From the NCBI GenBank assembly GCA_947449765.1, contig CANFSP010000006.1, positions 1-64,000 of the forward strand: 64,000 nucleotides of DNA, read 5' to 3'. This DNA is from Actinomycetota bacterium (GTDB lineage Bacteria > Actinomycetota > Actinomycetes > Actinomycetales > Microbacteriaceae). Of the stretch, positions 45,980-54,477 are shown one piece after another (within the stretch, counting starts at the first letter, position 1; the number at the start of each line of letters is the position of its first letter). The notes under the pieces were generated by a model, which was given only the letters and a program-made list of their open reading frames with translations, searched no databases and was not told the DNA's origin. A program made the translations under genes and the position numbers.

Positions 45980-46012
45980 GCGCATCTCGAAGAAGTGAGC
46001 GGATCAGCCAAG

Positions 46013-46018
46013 TAGAAT
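46013..46018 (+). promoter_or_regulatory. Candidate -10 box of the leuC operon
   Basis: TAGAAT, 39 bases before the leuC start, in the only gap between terC and leuC. Confidence 0.35.
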
Positions 46019-46057
46019 TGGCATCACCAAATATTAAGGTTGTCAAGGATTGTAAAT

Positions 46058-47488
46058 ATGGCTGGCACCACTCACGCTCCCCGCACGCTCGCCCAGAAAG
46101 TGTGGGATGACCACCTCGTCGTGCGCGGCGAAGACGGCAACCCGGATCTCATTTACATTGATCTGCACTTGGTTCACGAAGTGACAAGTCCGCAAGCTTT
46201 TGATGGGTTGCGTCAGGCTGGCCGACCCGTGCGCCGTCTCGATTTGACCATCGCCACGGAGGATCACAACACCCCGACCCTCAACATCGACAAGCGGATT
46301 GCCGACGAAACCAGTCGCATCCAAATCGAGACGCTGCGCGCCAACGCAGAAGAATTCGGATTACGCCTGCACTCCCTCGGAGATATTGAACAAGGAATCG
46401 TCCACGTGGTCGGACCTCAGCTGGGGTTGACGATGCCCGGTATCACCGTGGTCTGTGGTGACTCCCACACCTCAACCCATGGTGCATTCGGTGCCATGGC
46501 TATGGGTATCGGTACGAGCGAAGTTGAACACGTGCTCGCGACACAAACCCTCTCGCTCAAGCCGTTCAAAACCATGGCAATCAACGTTGAAGGTACGCTG
46601 CGGCCGGGTGTGACCGCGAAAGACATCATCCTCGCCGTGATTGCCAAAATAGGCGCCAACGGCGGACAAGGTTATGTGCTCGAGTACCGTGGCTCGGCAA
46701 TTCGCGCACTCTCGATGGAGGGGCGCATGACTATCTGCAACATGTCGATCGAAGCTGGCGCTCGAGCTGGCATGGTCGCACCTGATGAGACCACGTTTGC
46801 GTATCTCAAGGGGCGTCCGCACGCTCCCGAGGGCGCTAACTGGGACGCTGCAGTTGAGTACTGGCGCACACTCGTGACCGACGACGGAGCAACCTTCGAT
46901 GCCGAAGTTTTCCTCGATGCCAATGAGCTCGAGCCATTCGTCACATGGGGGACTAATCCAGGTCAAGGCTCATCCCTCAGCGCGGTTGTTCCCTCGCCAG
47001 ACGATTACAGTGACCCGAATGAGCGCGTTGCCGTGGAGCGCGCGCTCGAGTACATGGACCTGGTGCCCGGCACGCGGCTCAAAGAGGTTGAAGTCGACGC
47101 CGTCTTCATGGGTTCGTGCACCAACAGTCGCATCGAAGACTTGCGTCAGTTTGCCAGCATCGTCCGGGGCAAGAAGAAAGCGGATGGGGTTCGCGTGATG
47201 GTGGTTCCCGGTTCCATGCGCGTTCGCCTCGAAGCAGAGGCTGAAGGTCTCGACAAGGTTTTCGAGGAATTCGGTGCCGAGTGGCGTTTTGCCGGCTGTT
47301 CGATGTGTCTCGGCATGAACCCCGACCAGCTTGCACCGGGTGAACGTTGCGCGTCGACGAGTAATCGCAACTTTGAAGGGCGTCAAGGTAAAGGCGGACG
47401 CACCCACCTCGTGTCTCCGCTGGTCGCTGCCGCGACAGCCATTCGCGGAAAACTTTCCAGCCCATCTGACCTGACCGTGGAGGACTAG
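46058..47488 (+). CDS. leuC: 3-isopropylmalate dehydratase large subunit
   Basis: A 476-residue aconitase-family enzyme. Its iron-sulfur ligands are in [14 protein letters not shown] near residue 350 and [13 protein letters not shown] near 413-416; [15 protein letters not shown] lies near 135. With LeuD it isomerises isopropylmalate in leucine synthesis. I chose ATG at 46058, the usual family start, with AAGGAT upstream; a TTG at 46040 is also in frame. It is followed by leuD after two bases. Confidence 0.96.
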   Translation: MAGTTHAPRTLAQKVWDDHLVVRGEDGNPDLIYIDLHLVHEVTSPQAFDGLRQAGRPVRRLDLTIATEDHNTPTLNIDKRIADETSRIQIETLRANAEEFGLRLHSLGDIEQGIVHVVGPQLGLTMPGITVVCGDSHTSTHGAFGAMAMGIGTSEVEHVLATQTLSLKPFKTMAINVEGTLRPGVTAKDIILAVIAKIGANGGQGYVLEYRGSAIRALSMEGRMTICNMSIEAGARAGMVAPDETTFAYLKGRPHAPEGANWDAAVEYWRTLVTDDGATFDAEVFLDANELEPFVTWGTNPGQGSSLSAVVPSPDDYSDPNERVAVERALEYMDLVPGTRLKEVEVDAVFMGSCTNSRIEDLRQFASIVRGKKKADGVRVMVVPGSMRVRLEAEAEGLDKVFEEFGAEWRFAGCSMCLGMNPDQLAPGERCASTSNRNFEGRQGKGGRTHLVSPLVAAATAIRGKLSSPSDLTVED

Positions 47489-47490
47489 TC

Positions 47491-48093
47491 ATGCAGAAGT
47501 TCACCACCGTCACGGGAGTTGCCGTTCCCTTTCGCCGCAGTTCGGTCGACACCGACCAAATCATTCCCGCCGTGTTTCTCAAGCGCGTGACAAAGACGGG
47601 ATATGACGACGCACTCTTCGCCAACTGGCGCACGGATCCTGAGTTCATCTTGAATCAGCCAATCTACTCACAGCCCAAGATTCTTATTGCCGGGCCAAAC
47701 TTTGGTACCGGATCCTCGCGCGAGCATGCGGTGTGGGCGCTACGCGACTTTGGCTTTGATGTTGTGCTGAGTCCTAAGTTTGCGGACATTTTTCGCGGAA
47801 ACGCCGGCAAGCAGGGTCTCCTCACCGGTCTCATTTCTGAGGCTGATTGTGAGAAGCTCTGGGATGCGCTCGATGCCCAACCAGGAGTTGAGATGACGGT
47901 GGATCTCGTCGAGAAAACCGCAACGCTTGGCGAGCTGACCGTGAGCTTCGATGTTGACGACTACACGCGATGGCGTTTGCTTGAGGGGCTCGACGACATT
48001 GGCCTCACGCTTCGAGACGAAGCCGCGATCACGGAGTTTGAAGGTCGTCGTCCCGCATGGCTGCCCACCACAATTCCGGCGAGGCATGCATGA
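47491..48093 (+). CDS. leuD: 3-isopropylmalate dehydratase small subunit
   Basis: A 200-residue protein with the small-subunit signature [14 protein letters not shown] near residue 72 and [13 protein letters not shown] near 22. It forms the dehydratase with LeuC. The stop overlaps the murA start in an ATGA junction, so the leucine genes and the envelope genes downstream share a transcript. Confidence 0.96.
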   Translation: MQKFTTVTGVAVPFRRSSVDTDQIIPAVFLKRVTKTGYDDALFANWRTDPEFILNQPIYSQPKILIAGPNFGTGSSREHAVWALRDFGFDVVLSPKFADIFRGNAGKQGLLTGLISEADCEKLWDALDAQPGVEMTVDLVEKTATLGELTVSFDVDDYTRWRLLEGLDDIGLTLRDEAAITEFEGRRPAWLPTTIPARHA

Positions 48094-49460
48094 GCGTCCT
48101 GAGTAACGATGCAAAAGCTGCCGGAGCCAAAGTTGGTCTCGATGCAGAGACCATCACCATTCGTGGGGGTCGCCCGCTAACCGGTCGTATTGAAATCAAG
48201 GGCGCGAAGAATCTCGTCACCAAAGCGATGGTTGCCGCGCTCCTCGGTGAGACGCCGAGTGTGCTCAAAGATGTGCCCAATATTTCTGATGTTCAGGTCG
48301 TCCGGGGTTTGCTCGAGGTGCACGGTGTCAAAGTGTCTGAGGGCGACGAACCCGGCTCGCTTCGACTAGACCCGAGCAACGTCGAATCGGCACACATGGT
48401 CGATATCGATGCGCACGCCGGCTCAAGCCGCATCCCGATTTTGTTCTGTGGGCCACTGCTGCACAGACTCGGGGAGGCATTCATTCCCGACCTCGGCGGG
48501 TGCCGCATCGGTGATCGCCCCATCGACTATCACTTAGAGGTGTTGGCCAAGTTCGGTGCTCTCATTGAAAAGCTTCCGTCCGGAATCCGTATGTCTGCAC
48601 CCGAAGGTCTGGTCGGGGCGAAAATTGAACTCCCGTATCCCAGTGTGGGTGCGACAGAGCAGGTATTGCTTACCGCCGTCCGCGCGCAGGGTCGAACGGA
48701 GCTTTCTGGGGCGGCGATCGAACCCGAAATCATGGATCTCATCAACATCTTGCAAAAGATGGGCGCGGTTATTTCGGTCGACACGGATCGGGTCATTCGC
48801 ATCGAAGGGGTGGACCGTCTCGAGGGTTACACGCATCGCTCGCTCTTCGATCGCAACGAGGTGGCGAGTTGGGCAGCCGCTGCGCTGGCGACCAACGGAG
48901 ATATTTTCTGCGCCGGAGCCAGGCAACCAGAGCTCCTGACATTCCTCAACGTGTATCGCCGGGTTGGTGGCGCCTTCGACATCACCGACGACGGTATTCG
49001 GTTCTGGCATCCGGGAGGCGAACTTAAGCCCGTTGTCATCGAGACGGATGTCCACCCGGGCTTCATGACGGACTGGCAGCAACCTCTCGTGGTTGCCCTG
49101 ACTAAGGCGACCGGTGTTTCCATCGTGCACGAGACGGTTTACGAACAGCGCTTCGGATTTGTCGATGCATTGGTCAAGATGGGCGCGAACATCCAGCTGC
49201 ACAGTGAGTGTTTGGGTGCTCACACGTGTCGCTTCGGACAACGCAATTTTGTTCACTCCGCCATCATCTCGGGGCCGACCCAACTCAGCGCGGCAGACAT
49301 TGAGGTACCCGATTTGCGCGGGGGTTTTTCGCACCTCATCGCCGCGCTCAGCGCGCAAGGGGAGTCACGGGTCTCAAACGTAGGAATCATCAGCCGAGGC
49401 TACGAAAATTTCCTCACCAAGTTGGAACAGCTCGGTGCCGATTTCACCATCGAAAACTAG
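48090..49460 (+). CDS. murA: UDP-N-acetylglucosamine 1-carboxyvinyltransferase
   Basis: A 456-residue EPSP-synthase-fold enzyme catalysing the first committed step of peptidoglycan synthesis. The PEP-binding Cys is present at residue 138 ([10 protein letters not shown]), so the protein should be sensitive to fosfomycin by that criterion. Other conserved segments are [12 protein letters not shown] near 35 and [15 protein letters not shown] near 415. I chose ATG at 48090 (ATGA overlap with leuD). It has a somewhat unusual N-terminal 20-residue extension. Confidence 0.95.
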   Translation: MSVLSNDAKAAGAKVGLDAETITIRGGRPLTGRIEIKGAKNLVTKAMVAALLGETPSVLKDVPNISDVQVVRGLLEVHGVKVSEGDEPGSLRLDPSNVESAHMVDIDAHAGSSRIPILFCGPLLHRLGEAFIPDLGGCRIGDRPIDYHLEVLAKFGALIEKLPSGIRMSAPEGLVGAKIELPYPSVGATEQVLLTAVRAQGRTELSGAAIEPEIMDLINILQKMGAVISVDTDRVIRIEGVDRLEGYTHRSLFDRNEVASWAAAALATNGDIFCAGARQPELLTFLNVYRRVGGAFDITDDGIRFWHPGGELKPVVIETDVHPGFMTDWQQPLVVALTKATGVSIVHETVYEQRFGFVDALVKMGANIQLHSECLGAHTCRFGQRNFVHSAIISGPTQLSAADIEVPDLRGGFSHLIAALSAQGESRVSNVGIISRGYENFLTKLEQLGADFTIEN

Positions 49461-49469
49461 ACTCATTTC

Positions 49470-50204
49470 GTGATGAATGAACGGGCGCGCCCCAGTATTT
49501 TTTGGCTCTTTGCGCCAATTTCTTTGGCATTTGTCGGCATCACCGTCAAGTACCGGTTTCATAATCGCAAAAAAATGCCTCAGACCGGTGCCGTCATCAT
49601 TTCCCCGAATCACTTCACCAATATCGACCCCATCGTGGTGGGTGTTGGCGTCTGGCTGTTGGGCCGCAACCCACGATTCATGGCTAAGGCGAGCATCCTT
49701 CGTATTCCCGTTCTCGGCTGGTTGCTTAAGCAATCCGGACAGATACCGGTTGAGCGCGGAGGCTCCACTCAAAGCGCCCAGTCTCTCAAAGCAGCAAAAG
49801 AACTCGTCTCGCGTGGTCGCGCGGTGATCGTGTATCCCGAAGGGTCGTTGACCCGTGATCCGGACATGTGGCCTATGCGTGGCAAATCGGGTGCTGTTCG
49901 TCTTGCACTCGATCAGAACATCCCCATCATCCCGATTGCGCATTGGGGCACTCAAGCGGTGATGGCTCGCTATTCAAAAAAAATCAACATGTTCCCGAGA
50001 CATGTCGTGCACATTTCTGTCGGAGACCCCGTCGACTTGAGCGAGTTCGCCGGTAAGTCGAGAGATGCGACAACTCTGGCTGCGGCCACGACAAAAGTGA
50101 TGGATGCCATTACCGCGCTCCTTGAGGAACTCCGCGGTGAGAAGGCGCCAGCCACTCGGTGGGATCCGACCGAGCACAACCAAAGTGAAACGGGACGGTT
50201 TTGA
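49470..50204 (+). CDS. plsC: 1-acyl-sn-glycerol-3-phosphate acyltransferase
   Basis: A 244-residue membrane-associated acyltransferase with the catalytic NHFTNIDP (H-x4-D) near residue 48 and YPEGSLTRD near 127. It makes phosphatidic acid. The stop overlaps the gpsA start, which places two steps of phospholipid synthesis in one transcript. GTG at 49470 or ATG at 49473 may be used. Confidence 0.9.
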   Translation: MMNERARPSIFWLFAPISLAFVGITVKYRFHNRKKMPQTGAVIISPNHFTNIDPIVVGVGVWLLGRNPRFMAKASILRIPVLGWLLKQSGQIPVERGGSTQSAQSLKAAKELVSRGRAVIVYPEGSLTRDPDMWPMRGKSGAVRLALDQNIPIIPIAHWGTQAVMARYSKKINMFPRHVVHISVGDPVDLSEFAGKSRDATTLAAATTKVMDAITALLEELRGEKAPATRWDPTEHNQSETGRF

Positions 50205-51295
50205 GTAGGGAGAAAATAACCCCGTTAGCCCAGCGAGTTGCCGTTCTTGGTGCGGGAAGTTGGGGGACCACATTTGCCAAAGTCTTGGCAGATGGAGGCA
50301 ATTACGTCACCCTGTGGGCGAGGCGACAGCACCTCGTCGACGAAATCAACGCGACCCACCGAAACAGTGAATATCTTCGCGGAATCAAGCTGCCTGGCAC
50401 GGTCACCGCGACCACGTCCCTGGCCGCTGCCGTCAAAGATGCCGACCAAATTTATCTGTCGGTTCCGAGTCAGGCCCTGAGAGAAAATCTCGTTGCTCTC
50501 GCCCCGCTCATCGGGCGAAAGACCATTGTGGTCAGTTTGATGAAGGGCGTTGAAAAAAAGACCGGTCTGCGCATGAGCCAGGTCATGGCCGAAGAGCTTG
50601 AGATCGATCCGGACAACATCGCCGTCGTGAGCGGCCCCAACCTAGCCCTCGAGATTGCCAAAGGTCAGCCGACGGCGTCAGTAGTAGCGAGTAGCAGTCT
50701 TGAGGTAGCCCAAACAATTGCGATTACCGCAACCAATCCCTACTTTCGTTGCTTCGTCAACACCGACGTCATCGGCACCGAATTTGGTGGCGTCCTCAAG
50801 AACCTCATCGCGGTAGCCGTTGGCATCGTCGACGGTGCGGGCTACGGTCACAACACTAAAGCCAGCATCATCACGCGAGGTCTCGCTGAAATCACCGACT
50901 TTGCCGTGGCCTATGGAGCTCAGCCCGAGACGATGTCGGGTCTGGCCGGTCTGGGTGACCTCATTGCCACGTGTGAATCACCCCTCTCGCGAAACAATAC
51001 GGCAGGACGCCTTCTCGGTCAGGGGTACTCCCTCGCCGAGGTGGCGAAACAAATGGAGCAAACCGCAGAGGGGTTGGCGTCGGTCGCGCCTGTTCTCGCG
51101 CTAGCCCAAGCACGCGATGTGGACATGCCCATCGTGGAACAGGTCAGTCAGGTTCTCGCCGGCACTCTCGATCCGCGGGACATCGCCCCGCATTTGACGG
51201 ATACTGACGAACCTCAAGGCGAAAGGACGCCAGGTGACAGCCAAGCTCGTGGTCGCGGTGCTATTTGGCGGGCGCTCAAGCGAGCACTCGATTAG
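50201..51295 (+). CDS. gpsA: Glycerol-3-phosphate dehydrogenase [NAD(P)+]
   Basis: A 364-residue enzyme with the N-terminal Rossmann motif VLGAGSWGTTFAK near residue 15, KGVEKKTGLRMSQV near 113 and the catalytic Lys in GVLKNLIAVAVG near 200. It supplies glycerol-3-phosphate for lipids. It starts at TTG in a TTGA overlap with plsC; no other start codon lies before the conserved region. The C-terminal 20 residues overlap the ddl gene by 62 bases in a different frame and are basic and not conserved in the family. Confidence 0.93.
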   Translation: MSREKITPLAQRVAVLGAGSWGTTFAKVLADGGNYVTLWARRQHLVDEINATHRNSEYLRGIKLPGTVTATTSLAAAVKDADQIYLSVPSQALRENLVALAPLIGRKTIVVSLMKGVEKKTGLRMSQVMAEELEIDPDNIAVVSGPNLALEIAKGQPTASVVASSSLEVAQTIAITATNPYFRCFVNTDVIGTEFGGVLKNLIAVAVGIVDGAGYGHNTKASIITRGLAEITDFAVAYGAQPETMSGLAGLGDLIATCESPLSRNNTAGRLLGQGYSLAEVAKQMEQTAEGLASVAPVLALAQARDVDMPIVEQVSQVLAGTLDPRDIAPHLTDTDEPQGERTPGDSQARGRGAIWRALKRALD

Positions 51296-52325
51296 TTGCG
51301 TTACGGCCCGTGGAGTCCTCGGCTCCATGGACCGTGACCGCTACGACGTCATCCCCATAGGTATCACCAGGGAGGGCGCGTTCACGTTGGTGACCTCTGA
51401 CGTCGATGATTATCGCCTTGAGGCGAATGCGCTACCCGAGGTGGAGGACAACGGCACGCGAATCCAGTGGCCCCAGTCAACACCGTCGCGCGAGCTTTTC
51501 GTTGTCGAGGGTGACGCTAAGCGCTCACTCGGCGTCGTCGACATTGTGTTTCCCATTGTGCACGGGCCCTACGGGGAGGACGGCACTCTCCAGGGGATGC
51601 TTGACATGTGTGGTCTTCCCTATGTGGGCTCCGGTGTGTTGGCTTCGAGTCTCGGGATGGATAAGCACTTCACGAAGACGATTGTCGAGCGCTCAGGCAT
51701 TGCCGTAGCGCCCTGGCGCACGATTGCTCGCGACGAGTGGCATGCCAAACCGAAGGCGGTGCGTGCCGTTCTCGAACAGATGGCTCTCCCCGTTTTTGTC
51801 AAACCGTCGCGGGCAGGGTCCAGCGTCGGCGTGAGTAAGGTCAGTCACTGGGATGAACTCTCACGCGCCCTCGACGTGGCATTCGCTGAAGATGATCGGG
51901 CTCTCGTCGAAGAAACTATTGTTGGGCGCGAGGTGGAGTGTGCCGTGTTGCAAGCTCGCACGGGTACCCCGACTCGCGCATCCGTAGCCGGTGAAATTGT
52001 CATCACCGGACGAGAGTTTTATGACTTTGAGGCGAAATATCTTGATGCGCCGGGGATTGAGCTACTGTGCCCGGCGCCGCTCAGCGGACCTCAACTTGCT
52101 GAACTGCAAGCGCTCTCCATCCGGGCCTTCGAGGCGATCGGGGCGGCCGGTTTGGCGCGGGTTGATTTTTTCCTGACCGAGCACGGGTTCGTTTTCAACG
52201 AAATCAATACGATGCCCGGGTTCACGCCCATTTCGATGTTCCCGAGATGCTGGCAGGAATCCGGATTGAGCTATCGAGACCTCATCGATGAGCTCATTTC
52301 CGTTGCGCTGGATCGACAGCACTAG
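51234..52325 (+). CDS. ddl: D-alanine--D-alanine ligase
   Basis: A 363-residue ATP-grasp enzyme. It has VLFGGRSSEHSISC near residue 9, VHGPYGEDGTLQG near 107, KPSRAGSSVGVSKV near 185 and FNEINTMPGFTPISMFP near 322. Tyr in the omega-loop region and the EHSIS segment fit a D-Ala-D-Ala, not D-Ala-D-Lac, ligase. GTG start with GAAAGGA upstream, inside the 3' end of gpsA. Confidence 0.94.
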   Translation: MTAKLVVAVLFGGRSSEHSISCVTARGVLGSMDRDRYDVIPIGITREGAFTLVTSDVDDYRLEANALPEVEDNGTRIQWPQSTPSRELFVVEGDAKRSLGVVDIVFPIVHGPYGEDGTLQGMLDMCGLPYVGSGVLASSLGMDKHFTKTIVERSGIAVAPWRTIARDEWHAKPKAVRAVLEQMALPVFVKPSRAGSSVGVSKVSHWDELSRALDVAFAEDDRALVEETIVGREVECAVLQARTGTPTRASVAGEIVITGREFYDFEAKYLDAPGIELLCPAPLSGPQLAELQALSIRAFEAIGAAGLARVDFFLTEHGFVFNEINTMPGFTPISMFPRCWQESGLSYRDLIDELISVALDRQH

Positions 52326-52342
52326 CTCGAGGTCGTGAGTCG

Positions 52343-52834
52343 TCAGTTCGCGAAGGTGTCGCTCAGGTCGGTGCAATGTGATGACGCGGGTATTTTCTCA
52401 ACCGCCCCGGTCAGATCGACGAGTGTTGTGGTGCCACTGACCTTGTCTGAGTCGACTACCACCTCGACCGCGGGGTTACGGCCAAAGGTCGTGTAGCGAT
52501 AGAGGGGCTTTTCGGCGTCGTCTTCAAGCCAGTCGACACCATTGACCTCGACACAGGGGAGCGTTGAAGGTCCGGGAACGCTTACGCCACAGTGCAACAA
52601 GATGCTGGCCGGAGAGCCCCACGCTCCGGTTGCCTGGGCATTGGTTTCTCGCTGTGGTTGTTCGGCCACGCGTTCGGGAAGTCGAACGATGACTTCTGCG
52701 CACCCGGGGTTGTTCGCATCTGGCGCGGGTTCCAGGGGAACGATTGCCGCACATCCCGCTAAAGAAACGAACACAGCGGTGAGCAGGGTGGTCCGAACCA
52801 CCACGTTCAGGGCAAAGCGCGTGTGACGAGTCAT
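52343..52834 (-). CDS. DUF3515-like lipoprotein
   Basis: A 163-residue protein with a signal peptide and lipobox (VSLAGC near residue 28), followed by a Pro-rich stretch and a small domain with several Cys (LHCGV, LPCVE, SHCTD). This matches the actinobacterial DUF3515 family, whose function is unknown. I chose ATG at 52834, which places a normal signal sequence at the N-terminus. It is convergent with ddl and divergent from thiL, with only 24 bases between the two start codons. Confidence 0.78.
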   Translation of the reverse strand: MTRHTRFALNVVVRTTLLTAVFVSLAGCAAIVPLEPAPDANNPGCAEVIVRLPERVAEQPQRETNAQATGAWGSPASILLHCGVSVPGPSTLPCVEVNGVDWLEDDAEKPLYRYTTFGRNPAVEVVVDSDKVSGTTTLVDLTGAVEKIPASSHCTDLSDTFAN

Positions 52835-52845
52835 CTCTTTCAGGC

Positions 52846-52851
52846 TAGCGT
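52846..52851 (+). promoter_or_regulatory. Candidate -10 box of leaderless thiL
   Basis: TAGCGT lies seven bases before the GTG at 52859, inside the 24-base divergent gap. Confidence 0.4.
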
Positions 52852-52858
52852 GGAACAC

Positions 52859-53857
52859 GTGAGTGGTGAGACGTTGGCCGAACTCGGCGAAGCTGAGATT
52901 CTGGATCGCATTTTTCCGCGACTGCCACATTCGAATTATGCGATTCTCGGACCGGGGGATGACTGTGCGGTAATCTCAGCACCGGATTCCCGGTACGTGG
53001 TGACAACCGACATGATGGTTGAGGGGCCCGATTTTCGCACTGACTGGTCCACCGCATTCGAGATTGGCTACAAGGCAGCCGCCATTAATCTTGCCGATGT
53101 GGCCGCCATGGGGGCCGAGCCCACGGCGCTCGTGGTTGCTCTCGGAGCGCCTGACGACACTGACGTTGCCGTGCTGGAACAGATCGCGGATGGACTGCGA
53201 GTGGCGTGCGGTGAAATGGCACCGGGTTGTGGCGTGGTTGGTGGTGACCTGTCACACGCACCCGTTCTCGTGCTCAGCATCACTGCCCACGGAGATCTTG
53301 GCGGAGCGGAACCGGTCACGCGATCGGGTGCCCGTGTCGGAGATGTGGTCGCCGTCAGTGGCTCGTTAGGACTCGCCGGTCTTGGTCTGGACCTGCTCAG
53401 TGAGTATGGTGAAGCAGCCCGCGGTCAATGGCCCACGGCCGTTACAGCGCAGCTCGCTCCGAATCCTCCCATTCACGCGGCCCGCTCACTCATCAGCGCC
53501 CAAGCTCACGCAGCCATGGATGTCTCGGATGGCCTTGCTCGCGATGCTTCACGCATGGCACGCGCAAGTGGCCAGCGCATCGATCTGTCGAGCGAATTAC
53601 TCAGCCGCTGGGTGAGTCTCTTGCGCGACGAGGTGTCGCAGTCTGTGAGGTCAGACGAAGAACTCATGGCACTGGTCCTGTTTTCGGGCGAGTCTCACGC
53701 TCTGCTGGCGAGCTTTTCTCCAGATCAACGTCTCCCCGAAGGATTTTTCCCGGTTGGACGAGTGTTCTCAACGGATTCCGCCGCGATCGGCGGGGGCTTC
53801 CTCACCCGAGACGGCGAGAAGATAGATCCGGCAGGTTGGCATCCTTTTCGCCGCTAG
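52859..53857 (+). CDS. thiL: Thiamine-monophosphate kinase
   Basis: A 332-residue ATP-dependent kinase producing thiamine diphosphate. It has LGPGDDCAVI near residue 31, TTDMMVEGPDF near 47, VGGDLSHAP near 128 and MDVSDGLARDASRMA near 220, all characteristic. I chose GTG at 52859 (SGETLAELGE follows, the usual start), with a -10-like box seven bases upstream. The stop overlaps the convergent rsmD by four bases. Confidence 0.92.
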   Translation: MSGETLAELGEAEILDRIFPRLPHSNYAILGPGDDCAVISAPDSRYVVTTDMMVEGPDFRTDWSTAFEIGYKAAAINLADVAAMGAEPTALVVALGAPDDTDVAVLEQIADGLRVACGEMAPGCGVVGGDLSHAPVLVLSITAHGDLGGAEPVTRSGARVGDVVAVSGSLGLAGLGLDLLSEYGEAARGQWPTAVTAQLAPNPPIHAARSLISAQAHAAMDVSDGLARDASRMARASGQRIDLSSELLSRWVSLLRDEVSQSVRSDEELMALVLFSGESHALLASFSPDQRLPEGFFPVGRVFSTDSAAIGGGFLTRDGEKIDPAGWHPFRR

Positions 53858-54438
53858 TCGGCTCGGCCAATCCAGTGGATGCTCGTTTCGCCATACTTCG
53901 TGGTTCGATCCAACACGAGGGACACAGGCAAATCCGGCATCGGACTCCGGGTACTGCGCTCCAAAACGATGACTCCGTACTCCCTCACGAAAGGTGCAAT
54001 CGTCTCGAGGATGATCGTGATCGAATCATTGTCGAGGTCGTAAGGCGGATCGATAAAGATGAGGTCGGCGCCGTCGCGCTCAGGGTCGCTCACGCTCAGG
54101 CTGGCGAGAAAAGCCGCCACGGTTGAACAGACCACCCGTGTGGTTTCCGAGTCCAGGCGGCCAGCCTCGCGAACCATGCGCGCGTTGGACTCGACGACCG
54201 CAGCCGCCTTTGAGTTCTTCTCGACCAGCGTGACTGGCCCACTGCCACGGCTCAACGCCTCAAGGCCGAGAGCGCCGCTGCCCGCATACAGATCGAACAC
54301 GCGGGAACCGGCGATGACGTCGCGAGCCTCGAGAGCTCCGAAAACGGCCTCGCGCACCCGGTCGCTCGTAGGTCGTGTGCCAGCTCCCGGAACCTTGAGT
54401 TCTCGGGATTTGGCGAAACCGGCGATGATTCGTGTCAC
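53854..54438 (-). CDS. rsmD: 16S rRNA (guanine966-N2)-methyltransferase
   Basis: A 194-residue SAM methyltransferase with RPTSDRVREAVF near residue 23, DLYAGSGALGLEALSRG near 50 and the catalytic IDPPYDLD near 130. It modifies G966 of 16S rRNA. GTG start at 54438; TAGACT on the minus strand (54450-54445) lies six bases upstream with no ribosome binding site. It diverges from recG with 39 bases between. Confidence 0.92.
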   Translation of the reverse strand: MTRIIAGFAKSRELKVPGAGTRPTSDRVREAVFGALEARDVIAGSRVFDLYAGSGALGLEALSRGSGPVTLVEKNSKAAAVVESNARMVREAGRLDSETTRVVCSTVAAFLASLSVSDPERDGADLIFIDPPYDLDNDSITIILETIAPFVREYGVIVLERSTRSPMPDLPVSLVLDRTTKYGETSIHWIGRAD

Positions 54439-54444
54439 CTCGCC

Positions 54445-54471
54445 AGTCTAGGAGCGTGCCGAGCCTAGGCT
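54445..54471. promoter_or_regulatory. Paired -10 boxes of divergent leaderless rsmD and recG
   Basis: TAGACT on the minus strand (54450-54445) is six bases before the rsmD GTG. TAGGCT on the plus strand (54466-54471) is six bases before the recG GTG. Both promoters must share the 39-base gap and extend their -35 regions into each other. Confidence 0.4.
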
Positions 54472-54477
54472 GGAGGT

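Noticed and set aside
44951-45985. Long minus-strand open frame opposite terC
   Set aside because: The plus strand encodes a clear TerC membrane protein; the opposite frame is Asp/Glu/His-rich with no recognisable domain.
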